A stretch of 64,000 nucleotides of DNA. It comes from Mucilaginibacter sp. CSA2-8R. Lineage in GTDB: Bacteria > Bacteroidota > Bacteroidia > Sphingobacteriales > Sphingobacteriaceae. The notes under the pieces were generated by a model. The model saw only the letters and a list, made by a program, of their open reading frames with translations. It made no database searches and was not told the DNA's origin. Positions 27,117-34,785 of this stretch are shown here, piece by piece. Position 1 is the first letter of the stretch; each line of letters opens with the position of its first letter. The stretch is taken from assembly GCF_038806765.1 (NCBI RefSeq), contig NZ_CP152389.1:372001-436000 (forward strand), in the 5' to 3' direction. The position numbers were made by a program, and so were the translations under genes.

Positions 27117-27548
27117 TTATAGATGAGTAGTTAGTTTAGATTCGAGCGCGATAGGCGCTACGTCTATCAGTTCGAGCGATTTTACCATTTTTAGTGTGCC
27201 ATTTTTATATTTTAAAAAATGCGCCGTTTTAAGATGACTTTGGTAAGCTTCCTCGCTTGCATATGCTTCAAATACGGTTACCTGTGCAGGATGGTTTTGA
27301 TCATACACTGCGTTGAGCGTTAGTACACCAGGTTCGGCGCTAACGGCAGCTTTGGCATGCTCGGCCAAAGCTTGCCGATACTGAGTTAGATACTCCGCAT
27401 GTATTTCGATTTTTGCAATTCTTACCTTCATCTTGGTTGGCTGGGCTTTAGCATCAAACGTGCTCACTAATAATAAGATGGCAATAACAGTCCATGCGTT
27501 TCTCATCAGGTATCGCATTGTACGAGTGGAATTCATCTGGGCAATCAT
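27117..27548 (-). CDS. exported ABM-domain protein (quinol monooxygenase-like)
   Basis: A 143-residue protein with an N-terminal hydrophobic signal (NAWTVIAILLLVSTFDAKAQ, cleavage near residue 36) and one antibiotic-biosynthesis-monooxygenase domain, a ferredoxin-like dimeric alpha/beta barrel: VRIAKIEIHAEYLTQYRQALAEHAKAAVSAEPGVLTLNAV, then QVTVFEAYASEEAYQSHLKTAHFLKYK. The EPGVLTL and H-x3-H-F-like SHLKTAHF elements are characteristic of the YgiN-type quinol monooxygenases. The start overlaps the cupin gene's stop as ATGA, so the two are translationally coupled. Internal ATGs at residues 5, 11 and 15 are possible starts. It would act in the cell envelope on reactive quinones or carbonyls, but that is inferred from the family. 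Confidence 0.78.
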   Translation of the reverse strand: MIAQMNSTRTMRYLMRNAWTVIAILLLVSTFDAKAQPTKMKVRIAKIEIHAEYLTQYRQALAEHAKAAVSAEPGVLTLNAVYDQNHPAQVTVFEAYASEEAYQSHLKTAHFLKYKNGTLKMVKSLELIDVAPIALESKLTTHL

Positions 27549-27961
27549 TTTATTTCCCCTGCATAATATTGTTCATTTGTTACCGGTTCTAGCCAGTTCA
27601 CAATGCCTTTTTCGGTATTGATGCCGATAGCCGTATGAATCATTACCTCGTTTGGAGAGGCGCCGTGCCAGTGCTTAATGCCCGGTAAAATGTTAATGGC
27701 GCTGCCTGCAGCGTACCGCTTTACAGGTTTACCGTCTTCCTGATAATAGCAAACGCCTTCGCGCACCACTAAAATTTGGTTACTTCCGTGGGTGTGCCAG
27801 TTATTGCGGGTGCCTGGTGCAAATAACACATCACTAACTATGCAGTTGGTATTATTGTCAGGTGCCACGTAGCTTTTTAACCAGGCTTGGCCTGTAAAAT
27901 ATTCGGCAGGAGCAGGTTTATAGCCTTCTTCCTGCAAATCTTCCGGAGTGTATGTTTTCAT
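27545..27961 (-). CDS. cupin-domain protein (metal-binding, hydroxynitrile-lyase/CMD-associated type)
   Basis: A 138-residue single-domain cupin. The first cupin motif is visible as FAPGTRNNWHTHGSNQILVVREGVCYYQEDGKP, and the second as GSAINILPGIKHWHGASPNEVMIHTA. The histidines in WHTHG, the glutamine in NQILVV and the histidine in KHWHGA are the metal ligands expected for the manganese/iron cupins related to (R)-mandelonitrile lyase and to cupin partners of carboxymuconolactone decarboxylases. No signal peptide. It is translationally coupled to the exported monooxygenase-type gene downstream. Substrate unknown; the pair looks like a small carbonyl- or quinone-detoxification unit. Confidence 0.82.
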   Translation of the reverse strand: MKTYTPEDLQEEGYKPAPAEYFTGQAWLKSYVAPDNNTNCIVSDVLFAPGTRNNWHTHGSNQILVVREGVCYYQEDGKPVKRYAAGSAINILPGIKHWHGASPNEVMIHTAIGINTEKGIVNWLEPVTNEQYYAGEIK

Positions 27962-28027
27962 GATGTGTTATGTTAACAAACTGTTATAAAGAATAAGCAT
28001 GGCAAAACGTTATCTGTTTTAAGCTTT

Positions 28028-28738
28028 TTATTTATCTGCTTTTTCAATACGGTATCTCATCCATAATGTACCTGCTTCAACCTGTTTTACCTCTTCCAGT
28101 TTAAATAACGAAGCAGCGCGTTTATGTTGGTGCTTGCCCACCTCAAACAAGCTGGTGGTTTGTGCCGTGCCATCAGCTACCGGTATGAGTAATAGGCTTA
28201 GCTCATCAATTAGTCCTTCATTTAAAAAAGATCCGTTTAAATGGCCGCCGCCTTCCAGCATCAAGGTTTTGATAGGGAATAGTTTGGCCAGTTGCTCCAG
28301 AGCCACCGTAAAATCAAGCTCGTCTTTGCCGGCAAACAGGTAAGATATTTTTCGCTTTTGTAGGTAATTTAAATAGGCATCACTCACTTCTTCGGTCAGC
28401 AATTCTATAATATGGTCGCCTCCGGTTTCGTTACTGTCCCAGCCTAATTTGCCCTGCCGGTCTACTGCAATGGCGAATGATTTAGCATCGGGGTTTCCAA
28501 TAAAAGGCTCGCGCGTTATGGGCTGCTCCGGCTCTACGGGTTCGGGCTGCACACCGCCCGAAAAATCTTTTTCTAATGATACACGTCCTAATATCCAGGC
28601 TTCGCTATCAAAGGTTTCATGATATTTTTCAAAAAGGCCGTCATAATTTTTTCCCCAAGGCTCGTTGCGCCAGTGCTCGGTAATAATTTTGCCATCTAAG
28701 GTGGTTAGCATGTGGCAAATTACTTTTGGTCTGTTCAT
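28028..28738 (-). CDS. dihydrofolate-reductase-like protein (RibD C-terminal family)
   Basis: A 236-residue cytosolic protein of the RibD C-terminal/bacterial bifunctional deaminase-reductase fold. It opens with VICHMLTTLDGKI, the NADPH-binding start, and has the family marks SEAWILGRVSLEKDF, a KISYLFAGKDELDFTVALEQLAKLFPIKTLMLEGGGHLNGSFLNEGLIDELSLLLIP block (the LMLEGGGxLNGxFL hallmark), and a closing strand TLWMRYRI. In such proteins the deaminase part is absent and the reductase acts on pterin- or flavin-like compounds, or on unknown substrates. It precedes the cupin gene by 66 bases in the same direction and may be co-transcribed. Confidence 0.85.
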   Translation of the reverse strand: MNRPKVICHMLTTLDGKIITEHWRNEPWGKNYDGLFEKYHETFDSEAWILGRVSLEKDFSGGVQPEPVEPEQPITREPFIGNPDAKSFAIAVDRQGKLGWDSNETGGDHIIELLTEEVSDAYLNYLQKRKISYLFAGKDELDFTVALEQLAKLFPIKTLMLEGGGHLNGSFLNEGLIDELSLLLIPVADGTAQTTSLFEVGKHQHKRAASLFKLEEVKQVEAGTLWMRYRIEKADK

Positions 28739-29348
28739 ATTAGTTAGTTTATGAATGTTTAATTACGCTGGCCGCAACACCGGCCTTTGCATTATATGGC
28801 AAAACATAGGCCGTTACTGTAGCATAGGCAGCAACTATTGTATTTTAGCTGATAATAGCACCCTGTAATTTTGTTGTATCTTCTCTAAACTACAAGTTGT
28901 TTATGGTGCAAATAGCGGGTTAATGCCTCAAGGAATTATAGATAGCAAGTACTGCTTTCTGGATAAGTGTAGAATTCATTGATTTTGAAGGATCAATATT
29001 AATCAAAAATCAAGCTGAGTAGCCGAGTATGTGTGTGAAAGTTATCGTTCACAAAATTGAAGTCACCAAATGCTCACCACTTTTTTCAAATGGTTTGAAT
29101 CAGATGTTTGTGCTGCAAATCTGACTGCGTGTTTCAAGAAACGGACAAGACTTGTACTTTGCCCGAAAACCGCAAGTCCACAATATGTCTAAACCTTTCA
29201 AATAGGTGCAAGCTTAATGCCTGCCAGTTTTTTCTTATAGCTGACTGTAGCTGATTTACTTAAAAAAATGGTTAAGGTAATGTGTAATAAAACTATTTAC
29301 CTAAAAATACTCACGTTGAGGTGAGTGATTTGAGTAGCAAAAATAGTT
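28739..29348. other. 610-base intergenic region, no gene seen
   Basis: Both neighbours are on the minus strand. The stretch contains a 31-codon frame at 29029-29124 and other short frames with no family likeness, no convincing ribosome-binding site and no coding bias. I see no tRNA, insertion-sequence end or long inverted repeat. It should include the promoter of the reductase gene and the terminator of the secreted-protein gene. Confidence 0.4.
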
Positions 29349-29999
29349 TTACTGCTGGTCTATCAGTTTTCCTAAAGAAATTATGGAATTGTCTGAATTA
29401 AGGTCCACATCAGTTGAATTTAAAAAAGCTTTAACTTTTTGATTCCCCTTAAAGGCGTTTAAAAAGTCTTTTTTGCTCGTTCCTATTTTGGTGAACTTAT
29501 CACCAGATGATGCAAAGTAAATATTATTCGGTGTGTATTTTTGAGTAACCTGTTTAGTGTAGAAGTTTTCTTCAGAAGTTTTTTTAATCGTGTTTAGTTT
29601 ATACAAGTTTGTTTTGCCTGTATATATCTCCTCTAAAAATCCGGACACTTTACCATCAGGGCTATTATACTTAACAAATTTTCCGGTGTGGTTTTCTGAT
29701 GCGTCAAATGTAAAACTTCGAACTGAATCTGTGACGTCATACACGTTATTGTCAGTACTATACTCAACGCGTTGATTTAATATATCATAGCGTAATGGTA
29801 AATCGGGTAACTTTTTGCCGCTATTCGTAAGTACCTCTGCTTTTTTAAATTCATCACTTAAATAAGAAGAGCCTGATGTTGCGGTACTTTTTTTTGTTGC
29901 AAGCGGTTTACCTAAGCTCAGAAACAAGGCCGATTGCTGGCCGAACGCGGTTGCTGCGAAAAATACCAGGACAAAAGATAATGCACCAAAAATTCTCAT
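29349..29999 (-). CDS. secreted protein of unknown function, LacI-type operator upstream
   Basis: A 216-residue exported protein. I chose the ATG giving MRIFGALSFVLVFFAATAFGQ, a normal signal peptide with cleavage after the AFG; an upstream TTG would add 11 hydrophobic residues. The mature chain has a beta-rich middle (LPLRYDILNQRVEYSTDNNVYDVTDSVRSFTF, then KVSGFLEEIYTGKTNLYKLNTIKKTS) and a C-terminal helix pair (KIGTSKKDFLNAFKGNQKVKAFLN, SLGKLIDQ). The last part resembles a widespread Bacteroidota family in which a K-K-D/S-x-L-x-x-F-x-x-x-K-x2-V/I-x-x-F/Y motif follows a beta sandwich; no function is known to me. The LacI-type palindrome about 38-53 bases before its start links it to the mannan PUL regulator. 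Confidence 0.7.
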   Translation of the reverse strand: MRIFGALSFVLVFFAATAFGQQSALFLSLGKPLATKKSTATSGSSYLSDEFKKAEVLTNSGKKLPDLPLRYDILNQRVEYSTDNNVYDVTDSVRSFTFDASENHTGKFVKYNSPDGKVSGFLEEIYTGKTNLYKLNTIKKTSEENFYTKQVTQKYTPNNIYFASSGDKFTKIGTSKKDFLNAFKGNQKVKAFLNSTDVDLNSDNSIISLGKLIDQQ

Positions 30000-30036
30000 A
30001 ACAATAACTATTAAAAACTTAATTACCTGCAATAAA

Positions 30037-30052
30037 GATAAAACGTTTTATC
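30037..30052. promoter_or_regulatory. LacI-type operator, GATAAAACGTTTTATC
   Basis: A perfect 16-base palindrome with a central CG, containing the core TAAAACGTTTTA found four more times near the LacI regulator gene. On the minus strand it lies 38-53 bases before the chosen ATG of the secreted-protein gene. It overlaps a weak TATCTTTA box (one mismatch to TAnnTTTG), so a bound repressor would block that promoter. Confidence 0.75.
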
Positions 30053-30108
30053 ATCATTAAAGTGTTACTGATCAAAATTTTGAATGTATTTTTTAATCAG
30101 AAGTAATT

Positions 30109-31269
30109 TTAAACAGTTGATAGTGCCTGCTGTAAATCATCAATAAGATAAGCAGGGTCTTCAAGCCCCACATACATTCTGATGAGTTGATGGTGCCGGT
30201 TGGTTTGCTCATAACTATTTTGGCTGATGCCGGATATAGCGGGCATAACTAAACTTTCATGTCCCCCCCAAGAAACAGCAAGTAATATATGCTTCAGTTT
30301 GTTACAAAATTCTTCTATTTTTTGAAAGCTTGAATGTTTCAGCGTAAAGCTGAAAAGTCCGCCGCAGCCTTCCATTTGCTGTTGCGCCAATGCTTTTTGC
30401 GGAAAGGTAGAAGCAAACGGCCATATTACCGTTTCAACAGCGTTATGGTTACTTAACCACTCGGTTATAATTTGGGTAGTTGCATAACTTCGGCTGAGCC
30501 GTAAAGGCAAAGTACGTAAACCACGTAATAGCAGCCAGGCAGAATGGGGGGATACCACTGCACCTATATTCATAAATTCGTTCGAAAATATTTGTTTAAT
30601 TAACTGCCTGCTGCCTGTAAGTACTCCTGCCATTACATCAGAGTGGCCGCCGATGTATTTCGTGGCCGACTGGCAAACTAAATCAATACCATGAAGTATA
30701 GGTTTTTGATAGATAGCGCTGCAATAACTATTATCAATCAAAGTAATGATGTTCCTGGTTTTAGCAAAGGCAGCTACTTGCTTAATATCCTGTAGTTCAT
30801 AGGTAAATGTATTAGGGCTTTCTAAAAAAATAAGTTTTGTGTTATACTGTGCCGCACTTTCAAAATTTTGGAAGATATTTCCGTCCACGAAGGTAGTTTC
30901 AACTCCAAACTTGGATAAAAACTCTCTGAAAAACCTCATGGTCCAGCTGTATCCACTCTTAACTGCTATTACATGATCTCCGCTTTTCAACAAGGCAAGT
31001 AGCGGCACTGTAATAGCTGCTACTCCGCTGCTGAAAATGAGGGCATCTTCAGCATGGTCAAGCGCAGCAAGTTTCTTCCTTAAAATATCAACAGTCGGGT
31101 TATTGCCTCTTGAGTATAGGTTGCCTTCAAACTCATCAGCCAGGGCATGCCTTATCTCAGCTACAGTGTTAAATGTAAAGTTACTCGACTGTATAATGGG
31201 TGGCGATACGGCGTTGTAGTAGTGTTCGCGATCTTCACCAAGTTCATTTAATATGTACGACAAATCCAT
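30109..31269 (-). CDS. PLP-dependent transsulfuration enzyme (cystathionine beta-lyase/gamma-synthase type)
   Basis: A 386-residue fold-type I PLP enzyme of the Cys/Met metabolism family, likely cytosolic. Visible motifs are NLYSRGNNPTVDILRKKLAALD (the YSR-x2-NPT phosphate-binding arm from the neighbouring subunit), ALIFSSGVAAI, LIFLESPNT, ITLIDNSYCSAIYQKP (with the pyridine-nitrogen-binding Asp) and SATKYIGGHSD with the Schiff-base lysine at residue 204. The chain closes with SWGGHESLVMPAI, which holds the substrate carboxylate region. Specificity between cystathionine beta-lyase, gamma-synthase and a related lyase is not evident. I start it at the ATG that overlaps the permease stop (TGATG); an in-frame GTG just before would add one residue. 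It is coupled to the amino-acid permease. Confidence 0.85.
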   Translation of the reverse strand: MDLSYILNELGEDREHYYNAVSPPIIQSSNFTFNTVAEIRHALADEFEGNLYSRGNNPTVDILRKKLAALDHAEDALIFSSGVAAITVPLLALLKSGDHVIAVKSGYSWTMRFFREFLSKFGVETTFVDGNIFQNFESAAQYNTKLIFLESPNTFTYELQDIKQVAAFAKTRNIITLIDNSYCSAIYQKPILHGIDLVCQSATKYIGGHSDVMAGVLTGSRQLIKQIFSNEFMNIGAVVSPHSAWLLLRGLRTLPLRLSRSYATTQIITEWLSNHNAVETVIWPFASTFPQKALAQQQMEGCGGLFSFTLKHSSFQKIEEFCNKLKHILLAVSWGGHESLVMPAISGISQNSYEQTNRHHQLIRMYVGLEDPAYLIDDLQQALSTV

Positions 31270-32603
31270 CACTTATTGTTCAAAATAGGCTTTTGACCCC
31301 GCTTAGTAAAAAAGTATATGACAAAACCGATAAGAAATGATAGCAGGCAAATTAACGCTGCTTGTGGGTGTTCAACAAAAATAATAATGGTAACTGACCA
31401 GTAGCTCACAATAAACAGCAATGGAATCCAAGGGTAGCCCTTTATCCGGTATGCATTGGTAAGATGGTCAGTATTTGCTGCTTTTGACCGAAGTATAAAT
31501 ATACATAATGCTGCTATAGACAGGCCAATTGTATCAAAAAACATTACATAGCTGAGCATATTTTGAAACGACTCAATAAAAAACAGCACCACTAATATGG
31601 CTGCGACAAAAAAAGTTAAGCCAAATTCTTGTACTTGGGTGCGTTTGTTTAATTTTTTAAACTGCATTGGTAAAACGCCGTCTTCGGCCATAGCATAGTA
31701 TACTCTTGGGTTGGCCATAAAATTTACATTAACATAAGCAAGAACTGAGGCAAACATCAGCACAGATACCAGCTTAAAGCCAGTGCTGCCAAATATAACC
31801 CCGGCTAAAGCGGCTGCTAATGCTGGCCTACGCTGTAAACCATCCATTCCTAAAACAGAAACATAGGCAATATTAATCAGCATATATAACGTTATAACTA
31901 TCAGTAAACCGGTAAAAATGGCCTTAGGCAAATTTGATTTAGCATTGATTATGTCTCCGCCAAAGTTGATTGTTTGCTGATAGCCACCATAAGTAAAAAA
32001 TATGGCAACTAAACTCAATCCAAATGAGTTGATAACGTGAATGGGCGGGTTGGGGTCTATGGCTAAGCCAAAACCCGAATGGCTCCTGCCTATTGCCGTA
32101 CAAAGGATAAGGATGAGGCCTATTTTAAAGCAAGTAAGGATATTTTGTGTATTTGCACTCGCTTTAATACCTAACAGGTTAAGTAAATATAAGGTAATTA
32201 CAGAAGTTATAGTTATAATTTTGATGCCTGTTTGGTTATGAAGGTTGATGGGCATAATTACCGGCAAAATATACTGTGCGCCAATAAGTATAATAGCTGC
32301 AACTGACATGGCATTGCTTAATACCAATATCCAGTTTACCATAAAAGCAATAGCTGGGTTAAAGCAATGAGAAAAAACTTTGTAAAATCCGCCGGTAGCC
32401 GGGTATGCTGAGCCAATTTCAGCAAAAGTTAAAGCTCCGCAAAAGCTTATTATGCCGCCAATTACCCATGCAATAAAGTATAAATAAGGATTATGCAGGT
32501 ATTTAGCTACCTGGCCTGGCGTTGCAAAAATCCCCATACCCACAACTAAGCTCACAACAATCATTGAAAGATCAAACCTGCTTAGCTTAGGTGAAATACT
32601 CAT
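31269..32603 (-). CDS. APC-family amino acid permease
   Basis: A 444-residue membrane transporter with about twelve helices, of the amino acid-polyamine-organocation superfamily. The first helix carries MIVVSLVVGMGIFATPGQVA, the unwound GMGIF substrate-binding segment. The second has IAWVIGGIISFCGALTFAEIGSAYPATGGFY, the consensus amphipathic region. A later helix block, MFASVLAYVNVNFMANPRVYYAMAEDGVLP, is typical of the family. I prefer the ATG giving MSISPKLSRFDL over a TTG 30 bases upstream. The PLP enzyme starts at its stop (TGATG), so the two are one operon, suggesting import of an amino acid that the lyase degrades, or export of a product. It is divergent from the LacI regulator; no LacI core site was seen in the 207 bases between them. 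Confidence 0.83.
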   Translation of the reverse strand: MSISPKLSRFDLSMIVVSLVVGMGIFATPGQVAKYLHNPYLYFIAWVIGGIISFCGALTFAEIGSAYPATGGFYKVFSHCFNPAIAFMVNWILVLSNAMSVAAIILIGAQYILPVIMPINLHNQTGIKIITITSVITLYLLNLLGIKASANTQNILTCFKIGLILILCTAIGRSHSGFGLAIDPNPPIHVINSFGLSLVAIFFTYGGYQQTINFGGDIINAKSNLPKAIFTGLLIVITLYMLINIAYVSVLGMDGLQRRPALAAALAGVIFGSTGFKLVSVLMFASVLAYVNVNFMANPRVYYAMAEDGVLPMQFKKLNKRTQVQEFGLTFFVAAILVVLFFIESFQNMLSYVMFFDTIGLSIAALCIFILRSKAANTDHLTNAYRIKGYPWIPLLFIVSYWSVTIIIFVEHPQAALICLLSFLIGFVIYFFTKRGQKPILNNK

Positions 32604-32779
32604 TTTGTTGCCAAAAAAAACTTCTTTTTCCAAAGGAGTAACGGTATAATATATCTATTCTATTTTGAATGTAAATTGCGAATGCAAAATCAATTTTTTA
32701 GTTTTAAAAATCCTGTACAGCTGACCGCAGGTATTGTGGACCCTTCTCATAAAAAGGGCAGATAAAGTCAATATACCTT

Positions 32780-32787
32780 TAATTTTG
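32780..32787 (+). promoter_or_regulatory. candidate -7 box TAATTTTG before the LacI regulator gene
   Basis: The octamer matches the Bacteroidota -7 consensus TAnnTTTG exactly and lies 23 bases before the regulator's ATG, which leaves a leader of about 17 bases. A clear TTTG at -33 was not found, so the promoter may be weak. Confidence 0.45.
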
Positions 32788-32810
32788 TAAAAGCTGTAAC
32801 CATACCCGAT

Positions 32811-33842
32811 ATGACTTCCAAAAAAATATCTATCAAAGATATTGCAAAACTTACTAACACTTCAATTACCACTGTCTCTTTTGTACTTAACGGAAAAGGG
32901 CGTATCAGTAAAGCATTAACAAAAACTATATTGGACGCTGCCAGCAAAAATGGCTATGAACCAAACCGGATGGCGGTAGGCTTGCGCACAGGTGTTTCAA
33001 AGGTTATAGGTTTGTTAGTTGAAAACATAGGCGGTCCGTTTTTTGGCGAAGTTGCTAAGATAATTGAACAAGAGGCAGAAAAATTGGGCTACAGTATTAT
33101 TTATTGCAGTACAAATAATAGTTTGCAAAAAGCCAAGGGGCTAATTAAAATGCTTTCACAGCAATTGGTTGATGGCTATATTATTACACCGCTTAAAGGG
33201 CTTGAAAAAGAAATACAAAATATCATAACTAATGGCAAGCCTGTAGTACTGATAGACGGTTATTTTCCTAAGCTCGATATCCCGCATGTACTGGTAGATA
33301 ATGCAGGTAGTGTTTACAACGCAATAACCTGTTTTATCAAAGCAGGATATACTAAAATAGGATTTGTTACTACAGATCTTGAATTGGTGCAGTTACAAGA
33401 CCGGTTGTCGGGTTACAAGGATGCTCTTCATGATAACAAACTGAAATTTGATAATAAACTGGTTCTTAAATTGCCGTTTAATCAGTCAAGAGAGGTTTCT
33501 GTACATACCATAAAGGAATTTTTGAACCGAAATAAGCGATTAGATGCTGTTTTCTTTGCTGCTAATTATTTAGGTACTATGGGTCTGCAAAGTATTAAAG
33601 AGCTTAATTTAAGTATTCCGGATGATTTGTCTTGTATTAGTTTTGATGATGACGAAATTTTTAGTTTATATCCCCCAGGTATAACTACCGTAAAGCAGCC
33701 CGTATTAGAGATTGCTAAATCTGCGGTTGACCTTTTGATGGCCCAATTAAATAACAGAGAGCTCGACATAGCCAATATTAAGCTGCAAATCCCGTCAACG
33801 TTGATGGAAAGGGAGTCAACGGCACCTAAAATCAGCCATTAA
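32811..33842 (+). CDS. LacI-family transcriptional regulator
   Basis: A 343-residue DNA-binding repressor or activator. The HTH and hinge occupy about residues 5-60 (ISIKDIAKLTNTSITTVSFVLNGKGRISKALTKTILDAASKNGYEPN, with an RTG segment after). The rest is a periplasmic-binding-protein-like sugar-sensing core with the usual IGLLVENIGGPFFGEVAKIIEQEAEKLGY, DGYIITP, KPVVLIDGYF, DAVFFAANYLGTMGLQ, SCISFDDDEIFSLYPPGITTVKQP blocks. It would bind palindromes with a central CG; five copies of TAAAACGTTTTA near it are the likely operators. Its neighbours are the mannan PUL genes downstream and an amino-acid operon upstream on the other strand. The effector is unknown, but a mannose-related sugar or phosphosugar is a reasonable guess. 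Confidence 0.92.
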   Translation: MTSKKISIKDIAKLTNTSITTVSFVLNGKGRISKALTKTILDAASKNGYEPNRMAVGLRTGVSKVIGLLVENIGGPFFGEVAKIIEQEAEKLGYSIIYCSTNNSLQKAKGLIKMLSQQLVDGYIITPLKGLEKEIQNIITNGKPVVLIDGYFPKLDIPHVLVDNAGSVYNAITCFIKAGYTKIGFVTTDLELVQLQDRLSGYKDALHDNKLKFDNKLVLKLPFNQSREVSVHTIKEFLNRNKRLDAVFFAANYLGTMGLQSIKELNLSIPDDLSCISFDDDEIFSLYPPGITTVKQPVLEIAKSAVDLLMAQLNNRELDIANIKLQIPSTLMERESTAPKISH

Positions 33843-33955
33843 GTCAATGCTTCTTTGCTACATAGACATTTTGGAGCAATTGTAGCCGCCTTTGCTTTTA
33901 AAAAGCGGTTTTAAGCGTGTAGCGCAAAATTTATATTTACAAAAAGTGTAATTTT

Positions 33956-33986
33956 TTTGGTAAAACGTTTTACTCTATTAATTTTA
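33956..33986 (+). promoter_or_regulatory. promoter with LacI-type operator before the peptidase/GH92 genes
   Basis: TTTG (33956-33959) and TAATTTTA (33979-33986, one mismatch to TAnnTTTG) are 19 bases apart, the known Bacteroidota spacing. The perfect palindrome GTAAAACGTTTTAC (33960-33973) fills the spacer directly after the -33 box. A bound regulator would block polymerase. The first gene starts at 34094, giving a leader of about 100 bases. Confidence 0.75.
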
Positions 33987-34093
33987 CATCTCATTAATGT
34001 AAGATTAGTTGCCAGTATACGCTGTTTTACATAAGGCAGGGTAAGAACATCATATTCCCCAAATCGTTGAATTTCCTTTAACTATAGTATATC

Positions 34094-34762
34094 ATGAAAA
34101 AAGTACATTGTATTATTCTGCTGCTTCTTGCTGTTTGCTACGCAGGCAAAGCTCAAACCTCACAAGTTTTTAAAAAGAAGGGCTACACTTTAACGGTAAT
34201 TAACCAGGACGCCGCTTTCAATGACAAGCTCAGAGAAGATCTGATTAACACCTTTTGGATCGTTTATCCAAAACTTGCCAAAGAATACAATCCGCAAACA
34301 TCCAGAAACGTCACTTTTATTATCGACACTGCTTATAATGGCGTAGCTGCTACTACAGATGACAAAGTTACTTTCAGTGCTAAGTATATGAGTACCCACC
34401 CGCAGGATATTGATGTTGTTACCCATGAAGTGATGCACATTGTACAAGCATACGGTAATACCAGTGGACCGGGATGGTTAACTGAAGGTATAGCCGATTA
34501 TGCCCGATATAAATTTGGTGTTAATAATGCAGGTGCTAAATGGTCTTTGCCTGCTTATAAAGCAACGCAAAGTTATGAGAATAGTTATCGTATTACCGCT
34601 CGATTTTTAGCCTGGATGGAAAGTAAGGTTAAGGCCGGTATAGTTAAAAAACTGGATAGCCAGATGAGACAAGGTACATTTACAGATGACACCTGGAAAA
34701 CGTTAACCGGAAAATCATTGAACGAGCTCTGGGCTGCTTATAGTGCTAACCCTGTCCTGTAA
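34094..34762 (+). CDS. secreted basic-secretory-protein (BSP) family metallopeptidase
   Basis: A 222-residue exported protein with signal peptide ending at AGKAQ (residue 21). The core belongs to the plant and bacterial basic secretory protein family (PF04450), which is counted among zincin-like peptidases. The zinc site is visible as HEVMH at residues 111-115, followed by GPGWLTEGIADYARYKFG, which provides the third ligand and the family hallmark GWLxEGIADY. The C-terminal part, SYRITARFLAWMESK and SLNELWAAYSANP, is the usual helical end. It is the first gene after the operator-containing promoter and lies 23 bases before the first GH92 start, so it is probably co-transcribed. A protease beside alpha-mannosidases suggests attack on mannoproteins; proteolysis itself has not been shown for most of the family. 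Confidence 0.82.
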   Translation: MKKVHCIILLLLAVCYAGKAQTSQVFKKKGYTLTVINQDAAFNDKLREDLINTFWIVYPKLAKEYNPQTSRNVTFIIDTAYNGVAATTDDKVTFSAKYMSTHPQDIDVVTHEVMHIVQAYGNTSGPGWLTEGIADYARYKFGVNNAGAKWSLPAYKATQSYENSYRITARFLAWMESKVKAGIVKKLDSQMRQGTFTDDTWKTLTGKSLNELWAAYSANPVL

Positions 34763-34785
34763 CTGTGTTCTATAATTTAGTGTAT

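Noticed and set aside
29029..29124. A 31-codon frame in the 610-base gap
   Set aside because: Too short, without ribosome-binding site or likeness to any family; neighbouring frames do not extend it.
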